NCBI GenBank assembly: GCA_963555705.1 | Contig: OY743174.1 | Location: 57,062,234 to 57,126,233 of the forward strand | Length of the DNA: 64,000 bases | Direction of reading: 5' to 3' | Source of the DNA: Ligustrum vulgare | Lineage: Eukaryota > Streptophyta > Magnoliopsida > Lamiales > Oleaceae | Shown: positions 32,606-44,035 of the stretch, one piece after another | Numbering within the stretch: the stretch's first letter is position 1 | Layout: each line of letters begins with the position of its first letter | Position numbers and translations under genes: made by a program | Notes under the pieces: generated by a model | Seen by the model: only the letters and a program-made list of their open reading frames with translations | What the model was told of the DNA's origin: nothing | The model's database searches: none

Positions 32606-33566
32606 ACTTACTACGATCTTGAAACCAAGCAATCAAATTATGAAGTGAAATACCTTTTTCATGCCTTCTCTCATGGATATGGTGCAGTGGTGAAAGAAAT
32701 AAGTATAGTCAAGAAAATAATCATAAAAGAGAGGGAAAAAATGCTATATTTCACTTTGCAAGAGAATATAGAAACACATAATCTTTATTTGACACATATA
32801 CACAACTGCGAAATGATTACATATTTTCACCTTCTTTGGAAGTTCAATTTTCAAACCTTTCTAATATCAGAAGCACGATTCATAATGCTAATGAAAGAAG
32901 AATGGCTTACTGGACGAGGAATGAGGAATCTAGAAAACAAGTTGAGTATCGAGTAGAAAACTGATTGTATAATGGCAGCTAAGTGGAATGCTTGGCTTCA
33001 TAGCGATTAACAACATTCCTTGATAAGTGAAGTATGCTAATATACAAAACATCGAGTAGAAGTACAAGAACACCTTATGGGGCGACCAATAGAATCCAAT
33101 CATCGGATATGTGATGAGTGTATAAGCAAGTGCTTGGATGAAGATATATGGAACTTCAATAATGACCTACAATATGGGAAACAGCACACTTAAAACACAA
33201 CTTCTACAACTTTAAGATCAGATTTAAGGTTGAGTATACAAATAATTTAGCACCTACTAAGTAGTTATACCTGTCCAAGAATCATACATTCCAGCAGACC
33301 TCTCTCCATAGAAAACAGTTCTCTCTGTGGTCACATATGGTAAAACTGTAGTGGAATTGTTAATGCCAGAGAAGATTGTGGCACTAAACATTGAAGCAAA
33401 TATATTGAATATGTTCTTTGCTTCATTTCTGTCAAATGAGAAATGAAATCAAGAAATCTTCATTGGATGGAAAAGAATATCGGATATTTTGATTTGAAGG
33501 ATTTAGCAAATATAGTTTATATGCCGGCTCAGTTTAATGTTGTCGAAAAATGTCTAAATCGACTTA

Positions 33567-33739
33567 GCCTCTGTTCGGATATTCAGTTTTTTTTTTTTTT
33601 GGTTTATAATCTCTACAATTTCCAATACAACTTTTTAACCACACATCTTTTCTCTCTCCAATTTTTAACCCTCTACTCACCTCGAGATACGTGAAAAAAA
33701 AATGGTTTTTTTTCTGAAAAAAGGCCTCCGAACAGAGGT
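33567..33739. mobile_element. Tourist-like MITE (family A), best-preserved copy
   Basis: Inverted ends CCTCTGTTCGGA and TCCGAACAGAGG pair perfectly over 12 bases. TTA lies on both sides (33564-33566 and 33740-33742), the PIF/Harbinger target duplication. 173 bp, non-coding. It sits at the end of a TMD2 exon of the PDR pseudogene. Confidence 0.9.
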
Positions 33740-34186
33740 TTATATGTTCTTCCCTTGACCCCAAAACAGAACTCCAAGAAGTGAAGATGTGAAAAGCACG
33801 TATATAACTCGCATCAGATTGTAGGTCGGACTTCGCCAATAAGACAAGTGCTGCTTCCAGAGGCAGGCTTTGAATTGTCCCCAACCATTTTGTGAGTACT
33901 TGGTTGGAAAATGCAAATCTTTTGAATCAGGAGGAGGTTTACTTAGATTTTCCACAAGTTCATTGTTAGTCCTACAAGCCAAGATAAAAGAATGAGTCGC
34001 ACTCATAAAACGTCTTAAACTGCTTAGTACCAGATATTACAAGTAGAAATGATACAGATCAAACGATAGTGAACTCAACTAAATCATCAAATATGTTGTC
34101 AACTGATAAGCCTCCTATCCGGTTCACTTATTCTAGAAGGTCGAAGAAGGAGGGTCTACCAATTGACGGGAAAGGAAATTAGATTC

Positions 34187-34360
34187 TGTTGAAACTAAAA
34201 TCAGTTATGAACGAAATTCTGTTAGAGGAGTCTATAAATAATGGTAGGAGAGTACCAGTAGGGTGTCCAGAGTTCAGTAGAAGAGAGTCTCGTTTACTAC
34301 TTTCATTGTATTTCCTTCAATTCAATCAAATTCTGTTTTCAATTGCTGATTTCCAGATTT
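34187..34360 (+). mobile_element. LTR retrotransposon 3' remnant inside the PDR pseudogene
   Basis: A short coding tail (TDKPPIRFTYSRRSKK, near 34095-34145) and a purine tract (GACGGGAAAGGAAATTAG) precede TGTTGAAAC at 34187. Then come TCTATAAATAATGG and a TTTCATTGTATTTCC stretch, the layout of a polyprotein end, polypurine tract and LTR. The right boundary is uncertain. The remnant occupies the gap where TMD1 and NBD2 of the transporter are missing. Confidence 0.5.
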
Positions 34361-34656
34361 GAGTCCTATCATCAACTTCTTGAACTTGAGATTCAATATG
34401 ATGCTTTTGTACTCGAGCTACAATTTATTACTATGTGATGAACTAAGATTTATGCAGCACATATATACTCACAGCTTTATGCTGACTAAAAAACGTATCA
34501 ATGTCTAATGATAGTCCAGATACTCATCTTTTAAGATAATTGCTTTTGATTATGAATTGATCCATCACATTCAAAAACTCATGAAGTTTATCAAAACTGA
34601 GGCGTTAAAGGAATGATGAGTTTATCATAAATGCAATGGAAGAAACATAAAGTGTG

Positions 34657-34823
34657 TGTTGGCCCCCATTTTTTGGAAAAAACTATGGTTTTGAGTAGAA
34701 TTTTTGAGAGAATGTATGGTTAAAAAATGTTTGAAAAGTCAAGAATAGTAGGGTTGACTCAGATTGATGGTTGAGATTGAGTGTTGAATAAATTTGATTT
34801 TGAAAAAATGGGGGCCAAACAGG
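34657..34823. mobile_element. MITE (family D) within a PDR pseudogene exon
   Basis: Ends TGTTGGCCCCCATTTTTT and AAAAAATGGGGGCCAAACA are inverted copies, 16 or more paired bases. It interrupts the transmembrane segment ending [10 protein letters not shown] of the transporter. A diverged relative is at 44036-44162. Confidence 0.8.
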
Positions 34824-34989
34824 AGTATGATGAGAGAATAAAATAGAGCTCCCATGTAATAATTAGCATAGATAATGTCAACACCCATATGAGTTCGCAA
34901 GAACACAGTCATCATGATAGAGGCTATTATGATGAGCTGCATGAGAAGTGAAACCTTTAGTATTTCGTATGCTATGAAGAATACAGTAA

Positions 34990-35104
34990 GCCCTGTTTGG
35001 TTCTGATTTCAATCTCAAGTCAAAGTCAACAATTTATTTTAACCACACTTTTCAACTACACATTTCTACAAAAATCTGATTTTAATCTCATATTAAACAA
35101 GGGC
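34990..35104. mobile_element. MITE (family C)
   Basis: GCCCTGTTTGGTTCTGATTT at the left and inverted TTAAACAAGGGC at the right, flanked by TAA (34987-34989) and TGA (35105-35107). The interior phrase AACCACACTTTTCAACTACAC is shared with copies at 51555, 60466 and 62158. In a PDR pseudogene intron. Confidence 0.75.
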
Positions 35105-36074
35105 TGAGTCTACTTTTAGTGACAGTGGTGCATGAATAAATATGTGGAACTAAGAAAGCTGTTATGATTATTGACCTGGATAGATTTGAATGCATAAATG
35201 AAAGCATTCCTTTTCATGAGAAGGAATTCTCTTGACATACAGGCTTTAAAGAGAGACCATTTAGGAAGAGAATAGACGCTAAAAGTAATAGCGTCTTTGT
35301 TGCTTCTGGACTTGTCATATGGCACAGAAATCTCCTTGTTTAGATTCTTTCCAATAGGAGATTCCTTAAATTTCCTTGAAAACATATCAATAGAAAAGAA
35401 GTTATAGATTTGCCCAGTTTGGTCCCAGTATTCTTCTTGATCTTTTCTTGAGATAACCTGCAAAACAGTTGACATATTAGTGCTTTTCACTTGACAGAAA
35501 ACAGTGCAGAGAATATAGAGATTCAAGGTGCACTCACCTCCTGAAGAAAGTCAGCTACTCCTTTCCTTTCAGGACAATTAAATCCACGACTTCTAGAACA
35601 TAATCTTGAGGTCCTTGATACACAATTTTCCCCTCCGCCATCAAGATGATGTCATCAAATAGATCAAAGATTTCTGGTGCTGGCTGAAGCAGTGAAATAA
35701 GAACTGTAGCATCAGTAAATTCCGCCAATTGTCGAAGACATGTAACAGTCTGGTATGCAGTTGAGCTGTCTAAGCCATTTGAGATTTCATCCAGAAAAAG
35801 AGCTTTTGTTGGGCCAACAATCATCTCGGCTGCAGAAAGCGAACTAAGTTAGGCCAACAATCATCTTTTTTTGCAAAAGTTGAGGTTTTTTTTTTTTAGC
35901 AGAATCTCTAAATGTGGGCATTAATTTACCTGTTGTACATCTTTTCTTTTGACCACAAGAGATGCCTATCCTCATGGGATTTCCAACAAGTGTATCAGCA
36001 CATATATCAAGTCCAAGAATCTGAAATTCAGGAACAGAACAGGGGAAACTTTCAACCCTTCGCTATTCTATTAA

Positions 36075-36258
36075 GCCTTTGTTTGATCCTCATTATTCTA
36101 CAATACTCAATTTTAACCACACATTTTAACAATAACATATTCTACACATAAATTCAAAATTTTCTCTCATTTTCAACCACACAATATCCTGTCAATCACT
36201 ATTCAAAGCTATTCTTTTTTCTTTTCTATTTTTCGAATAATGACAATCAAACACAGGC
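36075..36258. mobile_element. Tourist-like MITE with TAA duplication
   Basis: Ends GCCTTTGTTTGAT and ATCAAACACAGGC are inverted with one mismatch, and TAA flanks both ends (36072-36074 and 36259-36261). 184 bp, in a PDR pseudogene intron. Confidence 0.85.
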
Positions 36259-37995
36259 TAAATGCTAAGAAGAAATTCAGTGCTAGATTTGGTAAAAACG
36301 TACTTTCAGTATGTAGTCGGTTTGTATGGTTGCCTTTTGTCCTTCCACAGCAATTGCCTATGAAAAAATGCAAGAATTTTATGGATTTCTACTTTAGCAA
36401 CTCCATTATTAAACTATATGGTTTGTGGCGAAATTGTCAAAAACATAATTTCTTTAGAGAAAGAAACATAAAAGAATCTCAGTTCCTGAAACTGCCTTCA
36501 TGTAAGTATCTACATCTGGATCTGGAATAAGTTTTCCTTCTTTCTCCCTTCTAGCGAGCTCACTCATAATTTCTTTAGAGGAAGAAACATAAAAATATTA
36601 GTTTTATCATCACAAAATACTATCGAGTTTATATCCATTATATGAAACCTCACCTGTCACCTATTGGAGAAAAATAAAGATAAAGAAATGTAGAATTTTA
36701 ACCATAACATAACACTGACTTTAAAGAACAATTGAGATACTGGTTAAATGATTAGCCAGGACATTGGGCAAATATGATTAGAATACTGTCGCTAGTGTAT
36801 GCACAGGGAAGATTTACCTTGAGAGATTTGTTCAAATTTCATCAAAGTGCTTTTAATAAAGTGGTCTTCCCACGCCCTGGAGGACCAAGTAGTAGAGTAA
36901 TTCTGCATCCAACAAGTATGGCTAAACTTGTTCAAGAATGCAAGACATTTGAATGTAAATGCTACAACTCAAAGCCAAAAACTGGAAAGAAGCAACTTCT
37001 CTGAATGATAAATGAGAAGAGAGAAAGGACATGAAATGAAAAGGGATTCACACAGAATTACATAAAGGAAATTTGAAATGGTTGAAGCAATTTAATGTTC
37101 AGTTAATCTGAACAACAGAATAATTCTGTAATATAATGACACCACTAACATCATCAATGATTCTTATCTTAGCCTCTTCTGATGAAAGACCCATAACCCT
37201 GGTAAGATCCTGTTCACCAAATAGGTCAAAATTCATTTAGGACAATGCTTCAATTTGTACATGTGGATGAACTAACTAGTTAGTATTATGTTCAACCAAT
37301 GTGGGATTTTACTCCTTCACTCGTGCCTTTCTTGACCTGATAATCGACTCACTTAACGATTCTAAACATACTTAAAGGAAGGTTTTTGAATTACACAAAA
37401 ATGGCATAAATGGACCAAATGAGTTTAGAAACTACTTACAGGAAGCATGCCTTTTATAGAATTCCAAAGAGTTGGAAGGGGCTTCCCATGAACTACATGC
37501 TTGGCATTCTGCTTCAACGCGCAAATTGGTAAATCTCACTTCGATGCTTGGCAATCTTATACCGACTCTGCAAGCATATATCAAACACGACTCTTTGATG
37601 AAAAATGAATCCTACTTGTTGTGTTTGAGAACAAAATTTAAATGAATAATCTTGTAACCTCACATAGATTAATGCATGTCAAAGGAAAAAGAATCCTCAC
37701 TTGTCAATTCTTTTCCTAGTTTTATGCAACAGTCGAAGGTTGTCACGTTCAATGCGTTTAATGATCTTTTGAATGAACGTCTGCCTCTCCAGAGGCCCAA
37801 GTTTTGTAACATCAACAACCCTTTTGCCTTTACTATTTGCTTCGTCGTTTTCATCAAATACAGATAATCTCAACTGTTCAAATATAGGCAGTTTTTCAAT
37901 CTCAGTCCATTTTAAAACTGTTTCATCATCAACATCAACATTTTTCTGCTAAAATGGAGGCTGAATCACTTCCAAAACTCGACCCATGATACTTG

Positions 37996-38227
37996 TGTTA
38001 GAATAATTAGCACATTCTAGAATATGCTTAGAATATGCTTTATATGCTTTAGAATATTCTAAGCATATGCTTTTGTTTTGTATGTATATATAGGATTGAG
38101 TATTATAATGAATGGTGTGGTTTTAATGGTTGTCTCTTCTCTCTTTCTCTTCTTCCATTCTTTCTTCTTTCTCTTAATTTATTTGTAGAACATATATAAG
38201 GATATATATGTTATTGTGTTTTCTACA
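37996..38227 (+). repeat. 5' LTR of the intact copia element
   Basis: 232 bp from TGTTAGAATAATTAG to TTTTCTACA. Contains repeated AGAATATGCTT units and GTATATATAGG, a likely TATA region. Confidence 0.96.
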
Positions 38228-38638
38228 TGGTATCAGAGCTATTTGATTCACATTGCCTTCGAAAAAAAAAAAAACGAAATCAGCGTGCATCTTTCTTCTT
38301 CGCAAAAAACCCTAAACCGTACTGTTTCACGAATTTCGAGGCACTTGCAGTAGGAATTCCGGTGAACTAAGACCATATTCAGAATCTGCAGGTGGAGCCG
38401 CGTCGACCGGAGTGGCGCATGAGATTACACGCGCCGGTGTAAGGCGGCGCGTGAGTCAGGTAGTCGGATCTTCTGGTGGCGCGTGGGGGCGCGTGCGGCA
38501 GTTCCTGGCGGCACGGTTGACGGATTTGCGATCGACTATTCATCCTCTATCTGCTTGTGGTGTTGGTTTTCAGTCATCCATTCTTTTTACACACTGCTTT
38601 GCTTGACTTTGTTGGTTAGTATCGTTTTCTCTCTTTTA

Positions 38639-41600
38639 ATGGCATCCGATGATTCTCTTCAGGCTATTAATGTGCGTTTGAATGGTAAAAACTATGCTTA
38701 CTGGAGTCATGTTATGAAACACTTTCTTAAGGGTAAAAAGTTGTGGGGTTATGTCAGTGGAATAGTTGAGAAACCGGAAAATAATGATGCAAATTATGCA
38801 ACTCTGTTAGATAACTGGGATTCAAATAATTCAAAAATTCATACATGGATAAATAATTCTGTAGAACATAGTATTGGTACACAGTTGGCTAAGTATGAAA
38901 CGGCAAAGGAGGTTTGGGACCATTTGCAGAAGTTGTACACTAAATCTAATTTTGCAAAACGATATCAGTTAGAGATTGACATTCGAGCATTGCAACAAAA
39001 GAATATGAGCATTCTGGATTTTTATACTGCTATGACATCAATTTGGGATGAGTTAACTCTTACTGAACCGGCAGGTCTGAAAGCAAGTGCGGATTATATT
39101 ATTTATAGAGAGGAGCAACGATTGGTTCAGTTTTTGATGGCACTTCGTAGTGATTTTGAGGGACTCAGAGGTTCTATTTTGCACCGTACTCCTCTTCCAT
39201 CTGTTGATTTAGTTGTTAGTGAACTTGTTGCTGAGGAGACACGGTTAAAATCCCTTACTGAAGATGTATCTCTTCCACATTCTGGGACTTCAGTTTTAGC
39301 TTTACCATCTACACAGAATCGAACCAAAGGACATACACGGTTCCCAAATGATGTTTGTAGTTTTTGTAGACAAAAGGGACATTGGAAGGCTCAATGTCCT
39401 AAGTTATTAAAGTCCCAGCAGTCTTATAGATCCAATGCCCACACAGCAGCGATTGTTCCACCTGTTGGCTCCTCTATACTTGGTCCACCGCCCTCATCTG
39501 ATTCCCGATTGACTGATCTTAGTGAGCAGTTTCAGAAGTTTTTAGCCTCACAGTCACATGTCATGTCAGCCTCTACTCATGTAGGTTTGTCCTCTCAGAA
39601 CTCCTCAGGTAAAACCTCCTCGTGGATTTTTGACTCGGGTGCTTCTAAGCATATGTCTCCTAACTCATCACTTTTTGATTATTTATATCCTTCTATGTCA
39701 TCTTCACCTGTTATGACTGCTGATGGCACCCCGTTGTCCTTAGCAGGTGTTGGTTCTGTTCATACTTCTAATCTATCTTTATCAGATGTCTATTGTGTTC
39801 CTGACCTTACTTTAAATCTTATTTCTGTTGGTCAATTATGTGATTCTGGTAATTCTGTTCACTTTACTTCTACTACTTGTTATGTACAGGATCCGCAGTC
39901 TCGGAAGCTGATTGGGATCGGCCATAGGCAAAGAGGAGGACTTTATGTTCTAGATAATCTGAGACCAGCGCATGTTGCAGCCTCTAGTACTGATTTATCG
40001 TCTTTCCATTTGAACTCTTCTTCTTCTAATTTCTATTTATGGCATTCTCGCCTAGGACATGTGTCTGCTAGTCGTTTGAGATTTTTAGCTTCTAAAGGTT
40101 GTTTGGGAGACTTAAAACCTCATGATATTTCTGATTGTAGTGGATGCAAACTTGCTAAATTTTCAGCTTTACCTTTTCCTCGTAGTATTTCTTCTTCTAT
40201 TGCATCATTTGATCTTGTACACTCAGATGTATGGGGCCCTGCTCCTGTTTCTACTAAAGGAGGATCCCGATATTATGTTTCCTTTATTGATGATTATAGT
40301 CGTTACTGTTGGGTATATCTTATGAAGCGACGTTCTGATTTTATTTCTATTTATCGTTCGTTTCGAGCACTTATTAAAACTCAACATTCTGCTGTCATTA
40401 AATGTTTTCGATGTGATTTGGGTGGGGAATATGTTTCTAATGATTTTCGTGAGTTGCTTGCTCTTGATGGTACAATTCATCAAACTTCTTGTACTGATAC
40501 TCCTCAACAGAATGGTGTTGCTGAACGTAAGCATAGACACATTGTTGAAACTGCTCGTTCCCTTCTCCTATCTGCCAAAGTACCTAGTGAATTTTGGGGG
40601 GAGGCAGTTCTCACTGCTGTCTATTTGATAAATAGGATACCATCTTCTCATTTATCTGGTTTGTCACCATTTCAAACCTTGTTTAGTTATTCTCCTGATT
40701 ACTCTCTCTTAAAAGTCTTTGGGTGCACTTGTTTTGTTCTTCGTCCTATGGCAGAACGTAGCAAATTAACTCCACGCTCAGCTATTTGTGTCTTCTTAGG
40801 ATATGGTGAGGGACAAAAAGGTTATCGATGTTTTGATCCTGTCAGTCACAAGTTATATGTCTCTCGTAATGTTGTGTTTCTTGAACACATTCCCTTCTTT
40901 TCTATTACAGATAATACCTCTCACATGACCACGTCAGATCTCATTTGTATTGATCCTTTCACTGATGATATTGATAGACCATCTACATATGTCCCTACTA
41001 TTTGTTCTCCATCTTCGTCATCTGCTACAGGTACACATGCGCCATCTCAGAATGTCCTTCCTTCTCCTATGGATCCCCAAGCACCGTCTGAGGCTGAGGA
41101 TTCGCAGTCTCCTCCTCCTCGATATCCTCAACGTATACGTAAGTCTGCTCACTTACCCGAGTTTGATTATTCTTGTTATTCTGAGTCCTTTTGTTGTTTT
41201 TTGTCTTCCATTCATAAGCTTTCTGAACCTTCCTCTTACAAAGAAGCAGCTTTAGATCCTCTTTGGCAACAGGCTATGACTGATGAACTTAATGCTCTAC
41301 ATAAGACAGACACTTGGGAATTAGTTTCTTTACCACCAGGAAAACATGCTATTGGATCTCGTTGGGTCTATAAGATCAAGACCAAATCTGATGGTTCAGT
41401 TGAGCGTTACAAGGCTCGATTGGTTGCTAAGGGATTTTCTCAACAGTATGGCTTGGATTATGAGGAGACATTTGCCCCTGTTGCAAAAATGACTACTGTA
41501 CGTACACTTATTGCGGTTGCTTCTATTCGTCAGTGGAGTCTCTCTCAAATGGATGTTAAAAATGCCTTCTTGAATGGAAATCTTCAAGAAGATGTTTATA

Positions 41601-42754
41601 TGGTTCCTCCACCTGGTGTTCCTCATTCTCCTGGATTTGTTTGCAAACTTAAGAAAGCTCTATATGGTCTCAAACAAGCACCTCGTGCCTGGTTTGAGAA
41701 GTTTTCTACAGTTGTGCTCTCTCTTGGTTTTACATCTAGCCATCATGATTCCGCTTTGTTCTGTAGATGTACTTCCACTGGTCGTATTCTCCTTCTGTTG
41801 TACGTTGATGACATGATCATTACTGGTGATGATGTTGTAGGGATAACCAATTTAAAATCAGAATTGGCTCGTCTTTTTGAAATGAAGGATTTGGGTCCCT
41901 TAACTTACTTTCTGGGGATTGAGGTTGCTTCTTCTCCTCGAGGTTATATGCTCTCTCAGTCTAAATATGCTGCAGATGTCGTTGAGCGTACTCGTCTTAC
42001 TGATACTAAAACAGCTGATACTCCTATTGAGGCTAATGTTCGTTACTCATCTTCTGATGGTAAACCACTGTCTGATCCTACTTTGTATCGTACTATTGTT
42101 GGTTCCATTGTTTATCTTACCATTACTAGGCCAGACATTGCTTATGTTGTGCATGTTGTCAGTCAGTTTGTTTCAGCACCTACCATGGTTCACTGGGCAG
42201 CGGTTGTTAGAATCTTGCGCTATCTTCGCGGCTCTTGCTTTCAGAGTATTTTATTCCTATCGACCTCCTCCTTAGAGCTTCGAGCTTACTCTGATGCAGA
42301 TTGGGCTGGGAACCCAACTGATCGTAAGTCCACTACTGGCTACTGTGTATTTTTGGGTGACTCTCTTATCTCATGGAAAAGTAAGAAGCAGACAGTAGTT
42401 TCTCGCTCATCAACTGAAGCAGAATATCGCGCTATGGCCTCCACTACTACTGAGATTGTGTGGTTACGTTGGCTACTTGCAGATATGGGTGTTTCTATTT
42501 CATCTCCCACCTCTATGTATTGTGATAACAAGAGTGCCATCCAGATCTCACATAATTCAGTGTTCCATGAGCGCACGAAGCACATTGAAATTGATTGTCA
42601 CCTTGTTCGTCATCATCTTCAGCATGGGACTATTGCCTTACCTTTTGTCTCTTCATCATTGCAGCTTGCAGACTTCTTCACCAAGTCCCATCCGACTTCT
42701 CGCTTCCGATTCTTACTTGACAAACTCTTGTTGCTTCATGCTATAGCATCGTGA
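38639..42754 (+). CDS. Copia gag-pol polyprotein, intact
   Basis: 1,371 residues from MASDDSLQAINVRLNGKNYA; the frame is open 52 codons further upstream, but this Met begins the conserved gag. Order: gag with zinc knuckle CSFCRQKGHWKAQC (about 238-251), protease DSGA (about 332), integrase with HHCC finger (HSRLGH, CSGCKLAK, about 470-515) and catalytic core (SFIDDYSRYCWVY, DLGGEYVS), reverse transcriptase with LLYVDDMIIT (about 1055), and RNase H (YSDADWAGN, STEAEYRAM, CDNKSAIQI). The domain order PR-IN-RT-RH defines Ty1/copia. All catalytic motifs appear present and no stop occurs, so it could encode an active element. It is expected to yield virus-like particles in the cytoplasm and reinsert cDNA through integrase. 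Confidence 0.97.
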   Translation: MASDDSLQAINVRLNGKNYAYWSHVMKHFLKGKKLWGYVSGIVEKPENNDANYATLLDNWDSNNSKIHTWINNSVEHSIGTQLAKYETAKEVWDHLQKLYTKSNFAKRYQLEIDIRALQQKNMSILDFYTAMTSIWDELTLTEPAGLKASADYIIYREEQRLVQFLMALRSDFEGLRGSILHRTPLPSVDLVVSELVAEETRLKSLTEDVSLPHSGTSVLALPSTQNRTKGHTRFPNDVCSFCRQKGHWKAQCPKLLKSQQSYRSNAHTAAIVPPVGSSILGPPPSSDSRLTDLSEQFQKFLASQSHVMSASTHVGLSSQNSSGKTSSWIFDSGASKHMSPNSSLFDYLYPSMSSSPVMTADGTPLSLAGVGSVHTSNLSLSDVYCVPDLTLNLISVGQLCDSGNSVHFTSTTCYVQDPQSRKLIGIGHRQRGGLYVLDNLRPAHVAASSTDLSSFHLNSSSSNFYLWHSRLGHVSASRLRFLASKGCLGDLKPHDISDCSGCKLAKFSALPFPRSISSSIASFDLVHSDVWGPAPVSTKGGSRYYVSFIDDYSRYCWVYLMKRRSDFISIYRSFRALIKTQHSAVIKCFRCDLGGEYVSNDFRELLALDGTIHQTSCTDTPQQNGVAERKHRHIVETARSLLLSAKVPSEFWGEAVLTAVYLINRIPSSHLSGLSPFQTLFSYSPDYSLLKVFGCTCFVLRPMAERSKLTPRSAICVFLGYGEGQKGYRCFDPVSHKLYVSRNVVFLEHIPFFSITDNTSHMTTSDLICIDPFTDDIDRPSTYVPTICSPSSSSATGTHAPSQNVLPSPMDPQAPSEAEDSQSPPPRYPQRIRKSAHLPEFDYSCYSESFCCFLSSIHKLSEPSSYKEAALDPLWQQAMTDELNALHKTDTWELVSLPPGKHAIGSRWVYKIKTKSDGSVERYKARLVAKGFSQQYGLDYEETFAPVAKMTTVRTLIAVASIRQWSLSQMDVKNAFLNGNLQEDVYMVPPPGVPHSPGFVCKLKKALYGLKQAPRAWFEKFSTVVLSLGFTSSHHDSALFCRCTSTGRILLLLYVDDMIITGDDVVGITNLKSELARLFEMKDLGPLTYFLGIEVASSPRGYMLSQSKYAADVVERTRLTDTKTADTPIEANVRYSSSDGKPLSDPTLYRTIVGSIVYLTITRPDIAYVVHVVSQFVSAPTMVHWAAVVRILRYLRGSCFQSILFLSTSSLELRAYSDADWAGNPTDRKSTTGYCVFLGDSLISWKSKKQTVVSRSSTEAEYRAMASTTTEIVWLRWLLADMGVSISSPTSMYCDNKSAIQISHNSVFHERTKHIEIDCHLVRHHLQHGTIALPFVSSSLQLADFFTKSHPTSRFRFLLDKLLLLHAIAS

Positions 42755-42767
42755 GTTTGCGGGGGGA

Positions 42768-43011
42768 TGTTAGAATAATTAGCACATTCTAGAATATGCT
42801 TTTGAATATGCTTAGAATATGCTTTATATGCTTTAGAATATTCTAAGCATATGCTTTTGTTTTGTATGTATATATAGGATTGAGTATTATAATGAATGGT
42901 GTGGTTTTAAGGGTTGTCTCTTCTCTCTTTCTCTTCTTTCATTCTTTCTTCTTTCTCTTAATTTATTTGTAGAACATATATAAGGATATATATGTTATTG
43001 TGTTTTCTACA
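42768..43011 (+). repeat. 3' LTR of the intact copia element
   Basis: 244 bp. Nearly identical to the left LTR, with an extra GAATATGCTT-type unit near 42800 and two single-base differences. Confidence 0.96.
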
Positions 43012-43707
43012 ACTTGGACGATGATCTCCAACTACTACCTAAATCTGATAGTTCAGCTCCGGCTGACTCTAAATCATCTTTACCAACTGGCAGAGCCATA
43101 TTGTTAAGAAGTTATTGTCTTTGAGTCTTGTTTTTTGATTCTGCACGACATTTATAAGACAGTTGAGCCTGAGATCAAGATTTTGAAAAAACACGTTTGT
43201 TTTTAAGTGAAGGTATGACCGTGAACAAAACTAAAAGTGATATTTGGGTTTTCATAATTATTCACGTTACGTTGTCAGATTGATTAACCGACTGACTTAT
43301 CTACAATACAACATTCATCACTTTACCCATCACACCATTTTTAAAATCAACCATCATAATTATACCAACACAAAATTTGGTAAATCATTAAGTAAATCAA
43401 TCTGGAAAAGTAGATTAATCATTTCTCAATAGCATTTTAACGTGCCTATGAATTCCACGTGTCTTTTCTTTATTTTATGAAGGGCTAATCCACCTTTCTA
43501 TATCATAGATGCCATTACAAATGCATAGACCAAGTGTTTGACGAAAACTTGTTTAGGTGAATTAGACGATGTTGAATAGTAAATCTAGTAGATTGTAAAC
43601 CGGAATAAGTGTTTCTTGTCACATTCCTTAATTTTCGATGAAGTCATGTAGTATGATATAGTCCCGTTTGGCACCAGTTCTTGAGAAATTTTTAGACTTT
43701 TAAGAAT

Positions 43708-43867
43708 GTGTTTGGCAAACACGTTTTTAAACATATTTTTTCTACACAATTCCCTAAACCACTTTTTAACCACACATATTTTATCTCTCTATTTTTTAAT
43801 CACACATTTTACCTGGAAAACATAAAAAAACATATTTTTAAATAAAAAACTTTTAACAAACAGAGGC
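43708..43867. mobile_element. MITE copy 1 of an adjacent pair
   Basis: Starts GTGTTTGGCAAACACG and ends TTTTAACAAACAGAGGC, with the phrase CCACTTTTTAACCACACATA inside. The next copy begins at once. Confidence 0.6.
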
Positions 43868-44030
43868 TCTCCATTTGGTAAATAGGTTTTTAAACATGTT
43901 TTTTTTACACAATTCCCCAACTTACTTTTTAACCAAACATATTTTCTCTCATCATTTTTCAACCATACATTTTACCTAGAAAATATAAAAAAAAATGTTT
44001 TTAAACAAAAAAATTTTAACAAACAGAGAC
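43868..44030. mobile_element. MITE copy 2 of an adjacent pair
   Basis: Starts TCTCCATTTGGTAAATAGG and ends TTTTAACAAACAGAGAC, followed by TAA. About 80% like copy 1 by eye, in the same orientation. Confidence 0.6.
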
Positions 44031-44035
44031 TAATA

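Larger units (their letters stand above)
37996..43011 (+). mobile_element. Young, structurally intact Ty1/copia retrotransposon in PDR exon 1
   Basis: LTRs 37996-38227 and 42768-43011 are flanked by ACTTG (37991-37995 and 43012-43016). The initiator-tRNA primer site TGGTATCAGAGCT (38228-38240) directly follows the left LTR, and a TTTGCGGGGGGA polypurine tract precedes the right one. One uninterrupted gag-pol frame fills the interior. The two LTRs differ by two substitutions and one 12-bp length change, so insertion was very recent. The element lies opposite to the transporter pseudogene and splits its first coding exon. Confidence 0.97.
32911..43099 (-). pseudogene. ABCG (PDR): ABCG/PDR-type ABC transporter pseudogene, broken by insertions and deletion
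   Basis: Recognisable pieces in gene order: start codon and exon 1 (43013-43099, then 37701-37990 beyond a copia insertion), 37440-37567 (RLPSIEVRFTNLRVEAE), about 37130-37205, Walker A near 36850-36910 (GPPGRGKTTLLKAL), about 36490-36560, about 35930-36025 ([16 protein letters not shown]), 35538-35835 (Walker B region, [13 protein letters not shown]), 35176-35457, a TMD1 piece at 34824-34945, and TMD2 exons near 33743-34010, 33271-33428 and 32911-33166. PDR proteins are about 1,400-residue plasma-membrane exporters with two NBD-TMD halves. Here the rest of TMD1 and all of NBD2 are missing, replaced by LTR-derived DNA. Further damage: frameshifts near 37930, 37500 and 35590, a stop after Walker A, and ISCGQ in place of the ISGGQ signature. 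It cannot make a transporter. Confidence 0.92.
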
